In this document: in pieces, positions 23,718 to 31,911 of the stretch
Layout of the letters: each line of letters starts with the position of its first letter
Numbering within the stretch: position 1 is the first letter of the stretch
Assembly: GCA_958366945.1 (NCBI GenBank)
Contig: CATXCY010000034.1
Coordinates: 1 to 31,911 of the forward strand
Reading direction: 5' to 3'
Source of the DNA: Bruticola sp004554425
Lineage (GTDB): Bacteria; Vulcanimicrobiota; Xenobia; Xenobiales; Xenobiaceae
DNA length: 31,911 nucleotides
Position numbers and translations under genes: made by a program
The notes under the pieces: model-generated
What the model was told of the DNA's origin: nothing
Database searches by the model: none
The model's input: only the letters and a program-made list of their open reading frames with translations

Positions 23718-23906
23718 GTGTAAACTTTATAATTAGCCAATATTTCTTTAAAAGCTGAGAAAATACCTGTCTAAGCCCTTGATAGTGGAAAAAATGTTGC
23801 ACTTTCGCGCTAAAAAAACGGTAGGCCCTTGGCCAATAAGTACAGAATTGCGCCGCCTGTATTTTCAGAAGGCGGAAAAAGTATCAGGAGCGAAGGGAGC
23901 GCGGTC

Positions 23907-24275
23907 ATGTTAAAAGTTTTACTTCTTATTTTGACCGGCGTCAGTGTTACGGCTGTAGCGGATATATTTGTGTCTAAAGGAATGCGCTCTATCGATTCTT
24001 CAATCCATAATTTACGCGATATTTGGCGCATAATTTGTGCAGTTATTACCAATGGCAATGTGCTGCTAGGAGCAGGCCTCTTAACCATATCATTCTTCTT
24101 GTGGTTGGCTATGCTTTCTATGGCTGATCTTTCTCTGCTTTTGCCTTTGACGGCTTTGAATTACATTATTAACGCTTTCTTGGCCAAAATATATTTACAA
24201 GAGCATGTCTCGCCTTTACGTTGGGCGGGAACTTTAATAATTTTTTGCGGTATAGTTGTGGTTGTGCTTTCTTAA
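23907..24275 (+). CDS. Small DMT/EamA-type membrane protein
   Basis: 122 residues with four predicted membrane helices, matching a half-size EamA or small multidrug-resistance-like unit: LLLILTGVSVTAVADIFVSKG at the start, then LLGAGLLTISFFLWLAML, then SLLLPLTALNYIINAFLA and LRWAGTLIIFCGIVVVVL. The TALNYIINAFLAKIYLQEHVSP segment (split here) is typical of the drug/metabolite transporter fold. I start at ATG 23907, 8 nt after GGGAG. Half-size members usually work as dimers. Its radical SAM and MMPL neighbours suggest a role with lipid substrates; in Hpn-type loci a similar small protein can flip precursors, but that is inference. Confidence 0.83.
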   Translation: MLKVLLLILTGVSVTAVADIFVSKGMRSIDSSIHNLRDIWRIICAVITNGNVLLGAGLLTISFFLWLAMLSMADLSLLLPLTALNYIINAFLAKIYLQEHVSPLRWAGTLIIFCGIVVVVLS

Positions 24276-24354
24276 GCAATCTACCACTTGGAAATATTTT
24301 ATTAGTGAAGAAATATATGCCGGTCTCGCGATTAGATCGGTGGAGGAATAATCA

Positions 24355-25440
24355 GTGAATTGGAAAGAGATTATTAGTCAGGTATTTTTAGATGGCGGTC
24401 CTTCTACTTGTCAATTTGCCATTACCAACGCTTGCAATGCCAAATGCGAATTTTGCAATTTCTCCAGAGAACAAGCCAAAAATGATAAGAATCCCAAAAC
24501 TGTGGTTAAGTTATCTGCTGGCCTAAACGCTATCGATTGCCTTTATCGTAACGGAGTGCGCTTTTTAATTTTTACTGGCGGAGAGCCTACATTAAATCCT
24601 AGTTTAGAAGAGTTTATGGCTCATTGCCGCGATTTAGGCATGGACAGCTTAATTGTAACCAACGGTTCTACTTTGTCCGTTGATAAAGTGAATTCTTTAA
24701 TAAGCAATGGCTTAAGTGAAGTAATTATTTCAGTCGATTCTGTAGATCCGTCTGTCAGTGAAAAAAACCGTGGCTTGCCAGGCGTAACTGAGCGCATTAC
24801 GTCTGCCAACCGTATATTCGCTCAACATAAAGTAGGTCGTGTGGCTTCAGTAACTTTGAGCAAAATTTTGGGCGATCTTAAAGAATTGCCTCATACTTTG
24901 GAGCGTATGGGCTTTGAGGCGGTCACTTTTTCTTTCCCTCTAATCAACTTAGACTCAAATTACCTCGGATGCAAAGATTCTGATTTGGTGAATTATACTC
25001 CCGAAGAAATGCATCATTTGATTGATGAAGTAATCGCCTTGAAAAAAACTTATCGAGTGCTTAATCCTACAGCTTCTATGATGGATATGCATCGCTATCT
25101 TAACAAAGAGCCGCAAGAGTTTGTCTGTTTGGGAGGCTTTAAGCAATTCTACCTGGATTGGGAATTACAATTGTGGCGCTGTTGCAACTGGCGTCGTCCT
25201 ATGTGCCATGTTTGTGAATTTAATGGCAGCCAAATAATTCGCGATGGTTGCACAGAATGTATGATCGATTGTTATCGTGATGCTAGCGTTATGCAACATT
25301 GTGCCGTTTCTGTAGCTGATGCTGTACATGCTGCTTGCTGTGGACGTTGGCAACTTAGTGCTCAGCATATTTTCAATGTCAGAAATTTACACTCTATAGG
25401 GGCGGTTTTAGAAAACGCTCACTGGTTGGACACCCTCTAA
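24355..25440 (+). CDS. Radical SAM protein, HpnH-like
   Basis: 361 residues. The 4Fe-4S/SAM-binding motif is C27-N-A-K-C31-E-F-C34, with TGGEPTLNP as the SAM-contact GGE motif. The C-terminus is unusually Cys-rich: CLGG, RCCNWRRPMCHVC and GCTECMIDCYRDAS. The last resembles the CxxCMxHCGxE pattern of HpnH (DUF3463), the enzyme that adds adenosine to diploptene in hopanoid synthesis; the Cys pattern also allows an auxiliary cluster. Start GTG 24355, 8 nt after GGAGG. It is 79 bp after the DMT gene and 3 bp before an MMPL exporter. Placement among HpnH relatives is likely; the substrate is unproven and no hopene cyclase is in view. Confidence 0.85.
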   Translation: MNWKEIISQVFLDGGPSTCQFAITNACNAKCEFCNFSREQAKNDKNPKTVVKLSAGLNAIDCLYRNGVRFLIFTGGEPTLNPSLEEFMAHCRDLGMDSLIVTNGSTLSVDKVNSLISNGLSEVIISVDSVDPSVSEKNRGLPGVTERITSANRIFAQHKVGRVASVTLSKILGDLKELPHTLERMGFEAVTFSFPLINLDSNYLGCKDSDLVNYTPEEMHHLIDEVIALKKTYRVLNPTASMMDMHRYLNKEPQEFVCLGGFKQFYLDWELQLWRCCNWRRPMCHVCEFNGSQIIRDGCTECMIDCYRDASVMQHCAVSVADAVHAACCGRWQLSAQHIFNVRNLHSIGAVLENAHWLDTL

Positions 25441-25443
25441 ATT

Positions 25444-28296
25444 ATGGATTTGAAAGGCTCTGATAAAGCGCTGGCGGCAGAAAAAATGGCCGCAGCTAAT
25501 AGCTCGGTCAACAAAGAGGCATTCACTTATAAAATGCTGGGCAAATTGGCCGAATTTTCTTTCCATTTTCCGCGTTTAATTATAATTGTTGGTCTTATAA
25601 GTTGTCTTTTGGGCATGGCTTATACAGCCAAATATCTTACTTTTGATGCCGATCAAGCCAACTTAATAAAGCGCTCTGCCGGATTACAAGCCGAGCAAGA
25701 TCGTTACACTAACGATTTCCCACGTTCTGAAGATATTGTAGTAATTGTGGAAGATGGAACTGCCGCTCAGCGCCGAGCCTTTATCGATGACTTAGCCAGT
25801 CGCTTGCGGGAAGAGCCTGACATTTTCAAAGATGTTTTTGAAAAAGCAGACGTTACTTTTTTGCGCAATTACGCTTTGCATTATTTAGAGCCGCAACAAT
25901 TGCGTGAAATAGCCCAACAATTAAAAGATTACGGCCCTGGGTTAGAAGCTTTGGCTTCTTCTGGCAGTTTAGCCAATCTTATGCAAAAAGCCCCTCAGCT
26001 TTCCGCTGAAACGGGCAATTCTGGCCTTTCGAATCCCAATAAGCTCAAAGGCATATTACCTACAGCTGAGCGCTTTCTCGATCTTTTTACTCAAAGTATG
26101 GAAACAAGAGGGAGGGGCAAATTCGTCTCTCCTTGGACTGACATTATGCTTGAGCAATTGGGACAAGAAGGTGGAGAAAACGAAGATGCTATCAGTAGCA
26201 TGTTTTCTCAAGATAGGATCCTTCAATACAATACTATTGCCAACGGTCGTTTTTACGCTTTACTTTGTCGTCCAGTTTACCGCAGCAATGAAGGCCAAGA
26301 CGTTTCCATAAATAGGGCAGTCAGTCGTATTAGAGAAATTTTGGAAGTTTTAGAACGCTCTCATACCAACGTGCTGGTTGGTCTAACTGGTGAATTGGTT
26401 CTTAATGTTGATGAAGCCGATTCTTCTACGGCTGATTCTACTCAGTCGGCTATTCTTTCTCTAGTTTTAATTGCCATTATCTTTATTTGGGCTTTCCGAG
26501 AAATTTTTAAGCCTTTGATGGCTGTTTTAGGCTTGATAGTTGGTATCGGCTGGACTATGGCTTTTACTACACTGGCTATAGGCCACTTAAATTTGCTTAC
26601 TGTAACTTTTGCCACCATTTTAATGGGACTGGGTATCGATTTCGGTATCCATTTTCTCTATCGTTACGATGAAGAGAGAGCCAAAACAGCTGATATTTTA
26701 GCTGCTATGCAAGCGACTATGCGCGGTGCAGGCTATGAAAATTTAACTGGAGCTGTCAGCACCGCTTTAGCTTTTTATGTATTGTCCTTTACCGATTTTA
26801 CCGGTATTGCTGAGTTAGGCATTATTGCGGGCAGCGGTATTTTACTTTGCTATCTTTCTATGATGCTTATTTTACCTTCACTTATTTTCCTAACCGAAGA
26901 TAAAAACAAGGTTTACGAAGCTAAGGGAATTTCTCGCTTTGCTTTTTTGGCTAACGTCGAGAAGTGGTTACTTAATCGCTCTGAAGGTGTCGTAATTGTC
27001 GGCTTAGTTGTCACTTTGGCAGCTCTTTGGTATGGCAAAAATGTCAGCTATGATTACAACTTGCTCAATTTACAAGCCAAGGGCTTACAATCTGTGCGTA
27101 CCGAAATGCATTTAATAAATGATAGCGAGCATTCACTTCTTTGTGGCATTTCCTTGGCTGAAGATGTGCCCACCGCTTGCCAATTGGCCGAAAAGTTTTC
27201 CAAATTGTCTACTGTTTCCGACGTAGAAACTGTAGCTATGATGATTCCGGTAAACTATAAAGAAAAATATCCTTATTTAAAAGAAATAGCCAAGAGTGTT
27301 TCTTCTATTCCCGTACCTCGTGAAGTTTATCGCGATCCAGACGAAAGTCGCATTGCGTCTTTTCGCGCTTTGGGTGACTCTATAGAAAATAGCGATAAAG
27401 AGATGCGTTCAGTTTTGCATAAATTGCAAAGCAGCTCTTCTCCTGAAGTTAGCCAGTCTGCTAAACGTTTGGAAATTAAAATTGACAAGCTTTTTTCGAT
27501 TATGTCTACTATGGGGCCGGGCCCTATTGAAGAAGGCCTGAATGCTTTTGAAGACAATTTCTATAAAAGTTTAGCTGATATTGTCAATTTTTTGCATTTG
27601 CAAAAAGATGCGCCTCCTTTAACTATAAGTGATATTCCCGACGATTTGAAAAACCGTGAAATAGGTCGTACTGGGCTTATTCAAGTGCGCATCTTCCCCA
27701 AAGAAAATATTTGGGAGCGCCCGGCCCAGGAGCGTTTCGTGCGCGAAGTCCAAAGTGTCGATCCCAAAGTCGTGGGTATGCCTATTATGAGCTACTACGA
27801 TTGTCAAGAATTGCGCGAATCCAACGAAAAAGCCGGCACGTGGGCTTTGTGTGCCATTTGGGTGTTGCTATTTATACATTTCCGCAAATTAGGTGTGGCC
27901 TTGTTGGCTTTGTTGCCCAAAGTGCTAGGTATAGTCTGGATGGTTGGCATGATGGGAGCTGTACATTGTGATTTCAATAGTGCCAACTTCTTAGCCTTGC
28001 CTCTAATTTTAGGTATTGGTCTAGTTTTTGGCATTCATATTATTCACCGAGTTTCCGAAGAAGGTGGGGCTGGTATTTTTAGCCATTCTACCGGCCCTTC
28101 CATTACTTTATCGGCCCTAACTACCATGATTGGTTTTGCTACTATGATTATTGCCAACCATCAAGGAGTGGCTACTTTGGGATTGGTTATGACCTTGGGC
28201 GTAGGAGCTAATTTGCTGAGTTCGGCTATATTTATGCCGGCTTTGCTCAATGTTTTGCAACATCGTTTTGGCTATAAAGTCCATTTGCATGATTGA
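25444..28296 (+). CDS. MMPL/RND-family exporter, HpnN-like
   Basis: 950 residues in two halves, each with one helix, a large outer loop and a five-helix bundle: helix at 38-60, loop to ~330, helices ~335-485, helix ~513-533, loop to ~800, helices to ~935. The TM4 motif GLGIDFGIHFLYR holds D399, the proton-relay acid; the matching TM10 motif is GIGLVFGIHIIHR, where V861 replaces the acid. Hopanoid transporter HpnN and mycobacterial MmpL proteins share this fold. Located 3 bp after the HpnH-like radical SAM gene, it likely exports that enzyme's lipid product to an outer membrane or cell surface. The substrate is inferred from context only. Confidence 0.88.
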   Translation: MDLKGSDKALAAEKMAAANSSVNKEAFTYKMLGKLAEFSFHFPRLIIIVGLISCLLGMAYTAKYLTFDADQANLIKRSAGLQAEQDRYTNDFPRSEDIVVIVEDGTAAQRRAFIDDLASRLREEPDIFKDVFEKADVTFLRNYALHYLEPQQLREIAQQLKDYGPGLEALASSGSLANLMQKAPQLSAETGNSGLSNPNKLKGILPTAERFLDLFTQSMETRGRGKFVSPWTDIMLEQLGQEGGENEDAISSMFSQDRILQYNTIANGRFYALLCRPVYRSNEGQDVSINRAVSRIREILEVLERSHTNVLVGLTGELVLNVDEADSSTADSTQSAILSLVLIAIIFIWAFREIFKPLMAVLGLIVGIGWTMAFTTLAIGHLNLLTVTFATILMGLGIDFGIHFLYRYDEERAKTADILAAMQATMRGAGYENLTGAVSTALAFYVLSFTDFTGIAELGIIAGSGILLCYLSMMLILPSLIFLTEDKNKVYEAKGISRFAFLANVEKWLLNRSEGVVIVGLVVTLAALWYGKNVSYDYNLLNLQAKGLQSVRTEMHLINDSEHSLLCGISLAEDVPTACQLAEKFSKLSTVSDVETVAMMIPVNYKEKYPYLKEIAKSVSSIPVPREVYRDPDESRIASFRALGDSIENSDKEMRSVLHKLQSSSSPEVSQSAKRLEIKIDKLFSIMSTMGPGPIEEGLNAFEDNFYKSLADIVNFLHLQKDAPPLTISDIPDDLKNREIGRTGLIQVRIFPKENIWERPAQERFVREVQSVDPKVVGMPIMSYYDCQELRESNEKAGTWALCAIWVLLFIHFRKLGVALLALLPKVLGIVWMVGMMGAVHCDFNSANFLALPLILGIGLVFGIHIIHRVSEEGGAGIFSHSTGPSITLSALTTMIGFATMIIANHQGVATLGLVMTLGVGANLLSSAIFMPALLNVLQHRFGYKVHLHD

Positions 28297-28313
28297 TAAA
28301 GGGGTAACTTTTT

Positions 28314-30593
28314 GTGACTATGGAGTCTATTCTGACAGGATTAAATCCGCAGCAAGCCGAGGCCGTCACTACTACCGAAGGCCCTTTGCTTATTTTGGCC
28401 GGAGCTGGTAGCGGTAAAACTACCGTATTAACTAAGCGCATTGCCTGGATTTTGCAATCTGGATTGGCCCAGCGCTCACAAATATTGGCCGTTACTTTTA
28501 CCAATAAAGCTGCGCGTGAAATGGTTGAGCGCATTGAGGGACTTTGTGGCAGTGGCTTTTTTTCTAATGTGGGCACTTTTCACTCCGTTTGTGCTCGTTG
28601 GTTGCGCCGAGAAGCCAAATATCTCGACGTCAGTCCTAGCTTTTCCATATATGACACCGAAGCGCAAGTTGCTTTAATGCGCGATATTTTAAAAGAACTC
28701 AATATTGATGGTCAAAAGCATGCGCCGCGTGATTTACTTAGCGCCATTAGCACTTGCAAAAATGCTCGCCGTAAGCCTGAAGATTTAAGTCCTCTTTTAG
28801 CTCAGGAACGTTTGCTTATTCCCATTTATCAGGCTTACAACCGACGTTTGCGCGAAAATGATTCTCTCGACTTTGACGACATATTGGTCTATACGGTTGA
28901 ATTATTTTCCAACAATCCAGACGTTTGCGAAAAATATCGTCGTCATTTACGCTATATTTTGGTAGACGAATTTCAAGATGTAAATCCTATTCAGTATGAA
29001 TTACTGCGTTTGCTTCTAAATGAAGATAGAAACTTCTGCGCTGTAGGTGACGACGATCAAAGCATTTATGGCTTTCGCGGAGCCGATATTTCCATTATTT
29101 TACGCTTTGAAAAAGACTTCCATGACGCCAAAGTTATTAAGCTCGAGCAAAACTATCGCTCTACGCAACAAATATTAGATGTCGCCAACTTAGTTGTTAG
29201 CCATAATTCCGATCGCAAAGTAAAGAATTTATGGAGCAATCGTACCGACGGTACTTTGCCATATGTCTATATTACTGATGATGCTCGCAGTGAAGCTTTG
29301 TTTGTGGTACAAGCTTGCAAATGTTTGGTGCAACAATGTGGCTATCGTTATTCCGATATAGCTATTTTATATAGATCTAATTTTCAAAGCCGCAATTTCG
29401 AAGAAGTGTTATTGCGTGAAGAAGGCATGAGTTACCAAATTGTGGGTGGCCGTCGCTTCTACGATCGTAAAGAAATTCGTGATATTTTGGCTTATCTTCA
29501 CGTTTTGGGTAATCCCAGCGATTCGGTAGCTTTAGGTAGAATTATAAAAAATACTCGCGGTTTGGGAGAAAGCACATTATCTAAGATTGTCTCTTATGCC
29601 GCTCATAATGGCATTCCCATTATGCATGCTTTGGGTTTAGCTGATCAGGCTGCCGTGGCTGCTTCTTATGTAGGGCGCTGCCGTAAATTGTATGATCGTT
29701 TGGAAGAATTGAGTAAACAAGCTCTTAGTCCTGATTGTTCTTTGGCTGAATTAGTCAGAGTTGTCTTGGAAGAGACTGGCTATAAAGATAAGTTGCTCTC
29801 CAGTGATTTAGAAGAAGACCAGGAGCGTGGAGAAAATTTGCAAGAGCTTTTAGAAGTGCTGACAGATTTTGACAAACGTTTCCAAAGAGAGCGCCAAAGC
29901 CCCAACTATGAAGGTGAATTGCCGTTGCGGGCTTTCTTAAATGAAATTTCTTTAATATCTGGCCGTGATGAGTTTGACGAAAGCGCCGACAAACAGGACA
30001 GCTTGGTTTTAATGACTATCCATACTTCCAAAGGATTGGAATTTCCGGTAGTTTTCTTGGTTGGTATGGAAGACGGATTTTTGCCTCACCATCGCTCTTT
30101 AGCTGATGGAGATAAAGGAGTGGAAGAAGAGCGACGCCTTTGTTATGTCGGTTTAACTAGAGCTAAAGACATGCTCTATATTACAGCGGCTTGTCATCGT
30201 GGCGATCAAGATTCTGAGTTGTCTCGTTTTGTTTATGAAATGCCCTTAAAACAAATTGAAGTTAAAAGTAGTAACGGTTGGAAGGCAAAAGCTGTCGCTC
30301 AAAAGCTTTCTTCTGGCCGTCCTTTCCGATCTGCTAGTGAAGAACTTAAGGAGAAGAATGGAACTTCAGTAGAAAAAGCCCGACAAATAGCGATTATGCC
30401 TCCTCAAATACGCAAATTCCGTCGCCGTGAAATTGCCGTTAATTTCCCTGCTGGTTGCACTGTAGAACATAAAGTAAACGGTTTAGGCACCGTATCTTTT
30501 ATCGCTTCTGGCAAATTATGGGTACGCTTCAAAAATCGTCCCGGTGAATGCTTGCCCATAGCTTGCGAAGATGTAAAACGCGCCAATATTTAA
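28314..30593 (+). CDS. pcrA: UvrD/PcrA-type DNA helicase
   Basis: Superfamily 1A 3'-5' helicase for nucleotide excision repair and removal of RecA or replication obstacles. 759 residues. Q-motif LNPQQAEAV, Walker A AGAGSGKT (29-36), motif Ia TFTNKAAREM, motif II VDEFQDVN, motif III GDDDQSIYGFRGA, motif IV QNYRSTQ, motif V TIHTSKGLEFPVVFLVG and motif VI VGLTRAKDMLYI are all present. The C-terminal ~45 residues (VEHKVNGLGTVSFI...VRFKNRPGECLPIAC) match the Tudor-like domain by which PcrA contacts RNA polymerase. GTG 28314, with ATG 28320 as the alternative; GGGG lies upstream. It follows the MMPL gene by 17 bp, perhaps cotranscribed, and ends before a terminator. Confidence 0.96.
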   Translation: MTMESILTGLNPQQAEAVTTTEGPLLILAGAGSGKTTVLTKRIAWILQSGLAQRSQILAVTFTNKAAREMVERIEGLCGSGFFSNVGTFHSVCARWLRREAKYLDVSPSFSIYDTEAQVALMRDILKELNIDGQKHAPRDLLSAISTCKNARRKPEDLSPLLAQERLLIPIYQAYNRRLRENDSLDFDDILVYTVELFSNNPDVCEKYRRHLRYILVDEFQDVNPIQYELLRLLLNEDRNFCAVGDDDQSIYGFRGADISIILRFEKDFHDAKVIKLEQNYRSTQQILDVANLVVSHNSDRKVKNLWSNRTDGTLPYVYITDDARSEALFVVQACKCLVQQCGYRYSDIAILYRSNFQSRNFEEVLLREEGMSYQIVGGRRFYDRKEIRDILAYLHVLGNPSDSVALGRIIKNTRGLGESTLSKIVSYAAHNGIPIMHALGLADQAAVAASYVGRCRKLYDRLEELSKQALSPDCSLAELVRVVLEETGYKDKLLSSDLEEDQERGENLQELLEVLTDFDKRFQRERQSPNYEGELPLRAFLNEISLISGRDEFDESADKQDSLVLMTIHTSKGLEFPVVFLVGMEDGFLPHHRSLADGDKGVEEERRLCYVGLTRAKDMLYITAACHRGDQDSELSRFVYEMPLKQIEVKSSNGWKAKAVAQKLSSGRPFRSASEELKEKNGTSVEKARQIAIMPPQIRKFRRREIAVNFPAGCTVEHKVNGLGTVSFIASGKLWVRFKNRPGECLPIACEDVKRANI

Positions 30594-30671
30594 AGCTATT
30601 CGAAGTGTGGACGTAGGTTGCGTTCTGGCTTCGGGCGGGGAAGGCTTTTCCCTTATCTGAACGAAAAAAGT

Positions 30672-30720
30672 ACCGTCATCGAGGTTGTGAGTAACTTCGA
30701 GGCGGTTCTTTTAATTTTTT
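30672..30720 (+). terminator. Terminator after the pcrA gene
   Basis: ACCGTC/GGCGGTT outer stem with an inner TCGAGGTT/AACTTCGA stem (30672-30706, some wobble), followed by TCTTTTAATTTTTT. Confidence 0.85.
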
Positions 30721-30742
30721 CACTAGGAGGGTCTTTAATAAT

Positions 30743-31153
30743 ATGAACGAGCAGCAAATGAATCAGCTGAAAGCTTTACCTTTTCCTGTCTTTTATTATT
30801 GTGGCATGGATGATGATTTGCAGCTTGTCAATGTTGAAGTAGATTATATGTCTCCTTTGGGAGCTTCTTATGTGCTCACTTATTCCAATGGTATGGGTGG
30901 AGAAGTAAAAATTTATGGTTGCAACGGCGGAGTAGGCGATGTTTTTCCAGGTGAAAAACAAGTTCAGTTTAGCAATATCCTTTATGGCAAAGGCACAGCT
31001 GAAGTTTATCCCAAAGATTCGGAAGAAGGGGTTGCCTTTAGAGCCGATTGGATCTCTTCTTGGCGCAAAGGCTCTTATTATAGCTTCTCTGGCAAAGATG
31101 TGCCGGAGCGCTTTATCAAAAAAGTGGTCGATGGTTTAATCGAGTTGGAATAA
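30743..31153 (+). CDS. Unrecognised small protein, first of a paralogous pair
   Basis: 136 residues, no signal peptide. Start ATG 30743 with AGGAGGG about 10 nt upstream. It shares with the next gene the segments LKALPxxxxYY, a strand-rich middle, YGCNGGVGDV and a C-terminal VPxxxIKKVxxxL helix. The layout (alternating strands, a final amphipathic helix) suggests a small single-domain alpha/beta protein. DUF4367-like folds come to mind, but I cannot confirm this. Predicted cytoplasmic, whereas the paralog has a signal peptide; the pair is therefore an internal/exported set from a local duplication. Confidence 0.75.
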   Translation: MNEQQMNQLKALPFPVFYYCGMDDDLQLVNVEVDYMSPLGASYVLTYSNGMGGEVKIYGCNGGVGDVFPGEKQVQFSNILYGKGTAEVYPKDSEEGVAFRADWISSWRKGSYYSFSGKDVPERFIKKVVDGLIELE

Positions 31154-31188
31154 TTTTCAATTTGCAAAGTAGAGGAGGAAAATATCCA

Positions 31189-31746
31189 GTGAATAAAGCG
31201 ACCTCTTACTTATGTACTGCAGCTATTTTCTTGGGGCTAAGTTTGGTCTCTTATGCCGATATGCCCTCATTAGTTTCACATAATAATATTAGCTCAGTTT
31301 ATCTTGCTCAGAATTTCCCGGAAGCTTACAACGATACTTTTAACCAAAATCAAGCCACTTTGCTTAAAGCTTTACCTTTATCTGCTGTTTATTACTCTGA
31401 AAGCAAAGGTTATTTCTCTTTGGAAAAAGTTCAAGCTACAGCTGAAGGGCCATACTGTACTTACAAATTGACCTATTTTACTTCCGATGGTGGTAAGCTT
31501 ACCATTGAAGGTTGCAATGGTGGTATTGGTGACGTCCCTTTAAAAGGTGGCTTTAACGCTTATACAATCACTACTCCTTTTGGCCAAGGTCAAGCCTATT
31601 TAAAAGCCGGTTGTGCTAAAAACAAAGCTCAATTTTATAGTCAGTGGTTGGAAGTGGAGCCGCACGTTTACTGCCGCTTCAGTGCTGAAAATGTACCTGA
31701 CAAATATATTAAGGGGCTAGCTGCCAATTTGAAAAAATTGATATAG
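31189..31746 (+). CDS. Exported paralog of the preceding protein
   Basis: 185 residues from GTG 31189, 10 nt after GAGGAGG (31172-31178); the longer frame from TTG 31162 would place the ribosome-binding site inside the gene. A Sec signal peptide is seen (basic start, TAAIFLGLSLVSYA, likely cut before DMPS). From residue ~55 it parallels the preceding gene: LLKALPLSAVYY, YKLTYFTSDGGKLTIEGCNGGIGDV, VPDKYIKGLAANLKKL (second block split at residues ~105-120). Identity by eye is modest, so the duplication is old. Three further Cys (YCTY, GCA, YCRF) could form disulfides. Function unknown. It ends 40-70 bp before a hairpin and terminator. Confidence 0.78.
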   Translation: MNKATSYLCTAAIFLGLSLVSYADMPSLVSHNNISSVYLAQNFPEAYNDTFNQNQATLLKALPLSAVYYSESKGYFSLEKVQATAEGPYCTYKLTYFTSDGGKLTIEGCNGGIGDVPLKGGFNAYTITTPFGQGQAYLKAGCAKNKAQFYSQWLEVEPHVYCRFSAENVPDKYIKGLAANLKKLI

Positions 31747-31760
31747 GAGTCACTTTGTAG

Positions 31761-31794
31761 AGCTTGACCTAAAGTGCGCTTTAGGTTGTAAGCT
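31761..31794 (+). repeat. Hairpin in the 3' UTR of the exported paralog
   Basis: AGCTT/AAGCT and ACCTAAAG/CTTTAGGT arms enclose a TGCG loop (31761-31794). There is no T-run, so it is an extra stable hairpin before the terminator, possibly protecting the 3' end. Confidence 0.6.
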
Positions 31795-31819
31795 GAAGGC
31801 GGCTCCTGAACACAAGCTA

Positions 31820-31860
31820 AAACGCTTTGCGAACTTTTTGAGCCGCAGAGCGTTTTTTTA
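31820..31860 (+). terminator. Terminator after the paralog pair
   Basis: AAACGCTTTGCG (31820-31831) pairs with CGCAGAGCGTTT (31844-31855, one wobble), followed by TTTTTTTATTT. Confidence 0.9.
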
Positions 31861-31865
31861 TTTAT

Positions 31866-31911
31866 AAGATACCCAGCCAGAAAACCCACGGTCTTTAGAC
31901 CGTGGGATGAA
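31866..31911 (+). mobile_element. IS200/IS605-type terminal hairpin at the window edge
   Basis: CCCACGGTC-TTTA-GACCGTGGG (31885-31906), preceded by CCAGCCAGAAAA and followed by ATGAA, is the classical shape of an IS200/IS605 right end, which is also the 3' end of the TnpB guide (omega) RNA. No tnpB precedes it; the upstream DNA is the terminator of an unrelated gene. It is either a solitary remnant or a terminal hairpin of an element extending beyond the window. The left boundary is approximate. Confidence 0.6.

Overview
The window is a gene-dense bacterial chromosome segment. Its core, read on the minus strand, is the conserved block ffh - rpsP - khpA - rimM - trmD - rplS - lepB - rbgA - rnhB - xerC, an order typical of Bacillota and other Terrabacteria-like phyla. 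Many ORFs are unfamiliar, GTG/TTG starts are frequent, and the signalling genes (FHA proteins, a soluble Ser/Thr kinase, a Fic protein) look unlike those of model organisms. I therefore infer an uncultured, poorly sampled lineage and cannot name a phylum from this sequence alone.

Layout. 1-515: end of an unrecognised gene with a terminator. 567-811: a gene-free stretch with a short direct repeat and a 109-bp nested inverted repeat. 812-5704 (minus): a TIGR04552/TIGR04562-like protein, XerC/D, RNase HII, RbgA and signal peptidase I. 5705-10370 (minus): the ribosome/SRP block. The trmD-rplS junction is split by about 580 bp that holds two decayed 3' ends of IS200/IS605-type tnpB genes, one of which lies inside the predicted rplS leader. 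10371-10841: divergent promoter region. 10842-13095 (plus): RNase G/E and a probable lipoprotein. 13188-13805 (minus): TatA and a small helical protein. 13958-20124 (plus): RlmD-like rRNA methyltransferase, a Clp/Hsp100 ATPase with a 24-unit GGYPQQQ tail, a lone FHA protein and an unrecognised protein with a degenerate NlpC/CHAP-like end. 20202-23717 (minus): Ser/Thr kinase, Fic protein, and a pseudotrypsin-TM-FHA membrane protein. 23907-30593 (plus): small DMT/EamA-type membrane protein, HpnH-like radical SAM enzyme, HpnN-like MMPL/RND exporter and a PcrA/UvrD helicase. 30743-31746: two paralogous small proteins, one cytoplasmic and one exported. 31885-31911: a hairpin typical of IS200/IS605 ends at the window edge.

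How it fits together. The core block serves translation, tRNA/rRNA modification, ribosome assembly and protein export (Ffh, LepB, TatA). The 15.4-23.7 kb region looks like a phospho-signalling neighbourhood: a kinase that can make phospho-Thr, two FHA proteins that can read it, a Fic enzyme coupled to the kinase, and a Clp-type unfoldase with a prion-like tail. This is the best candidate for an undescribed system. The radical SAM/MMPL pair resembles hopanoid biosynthesis and trafficking genes (HpnH/HpnN), although no squalene-hopene cyclase is in the window.
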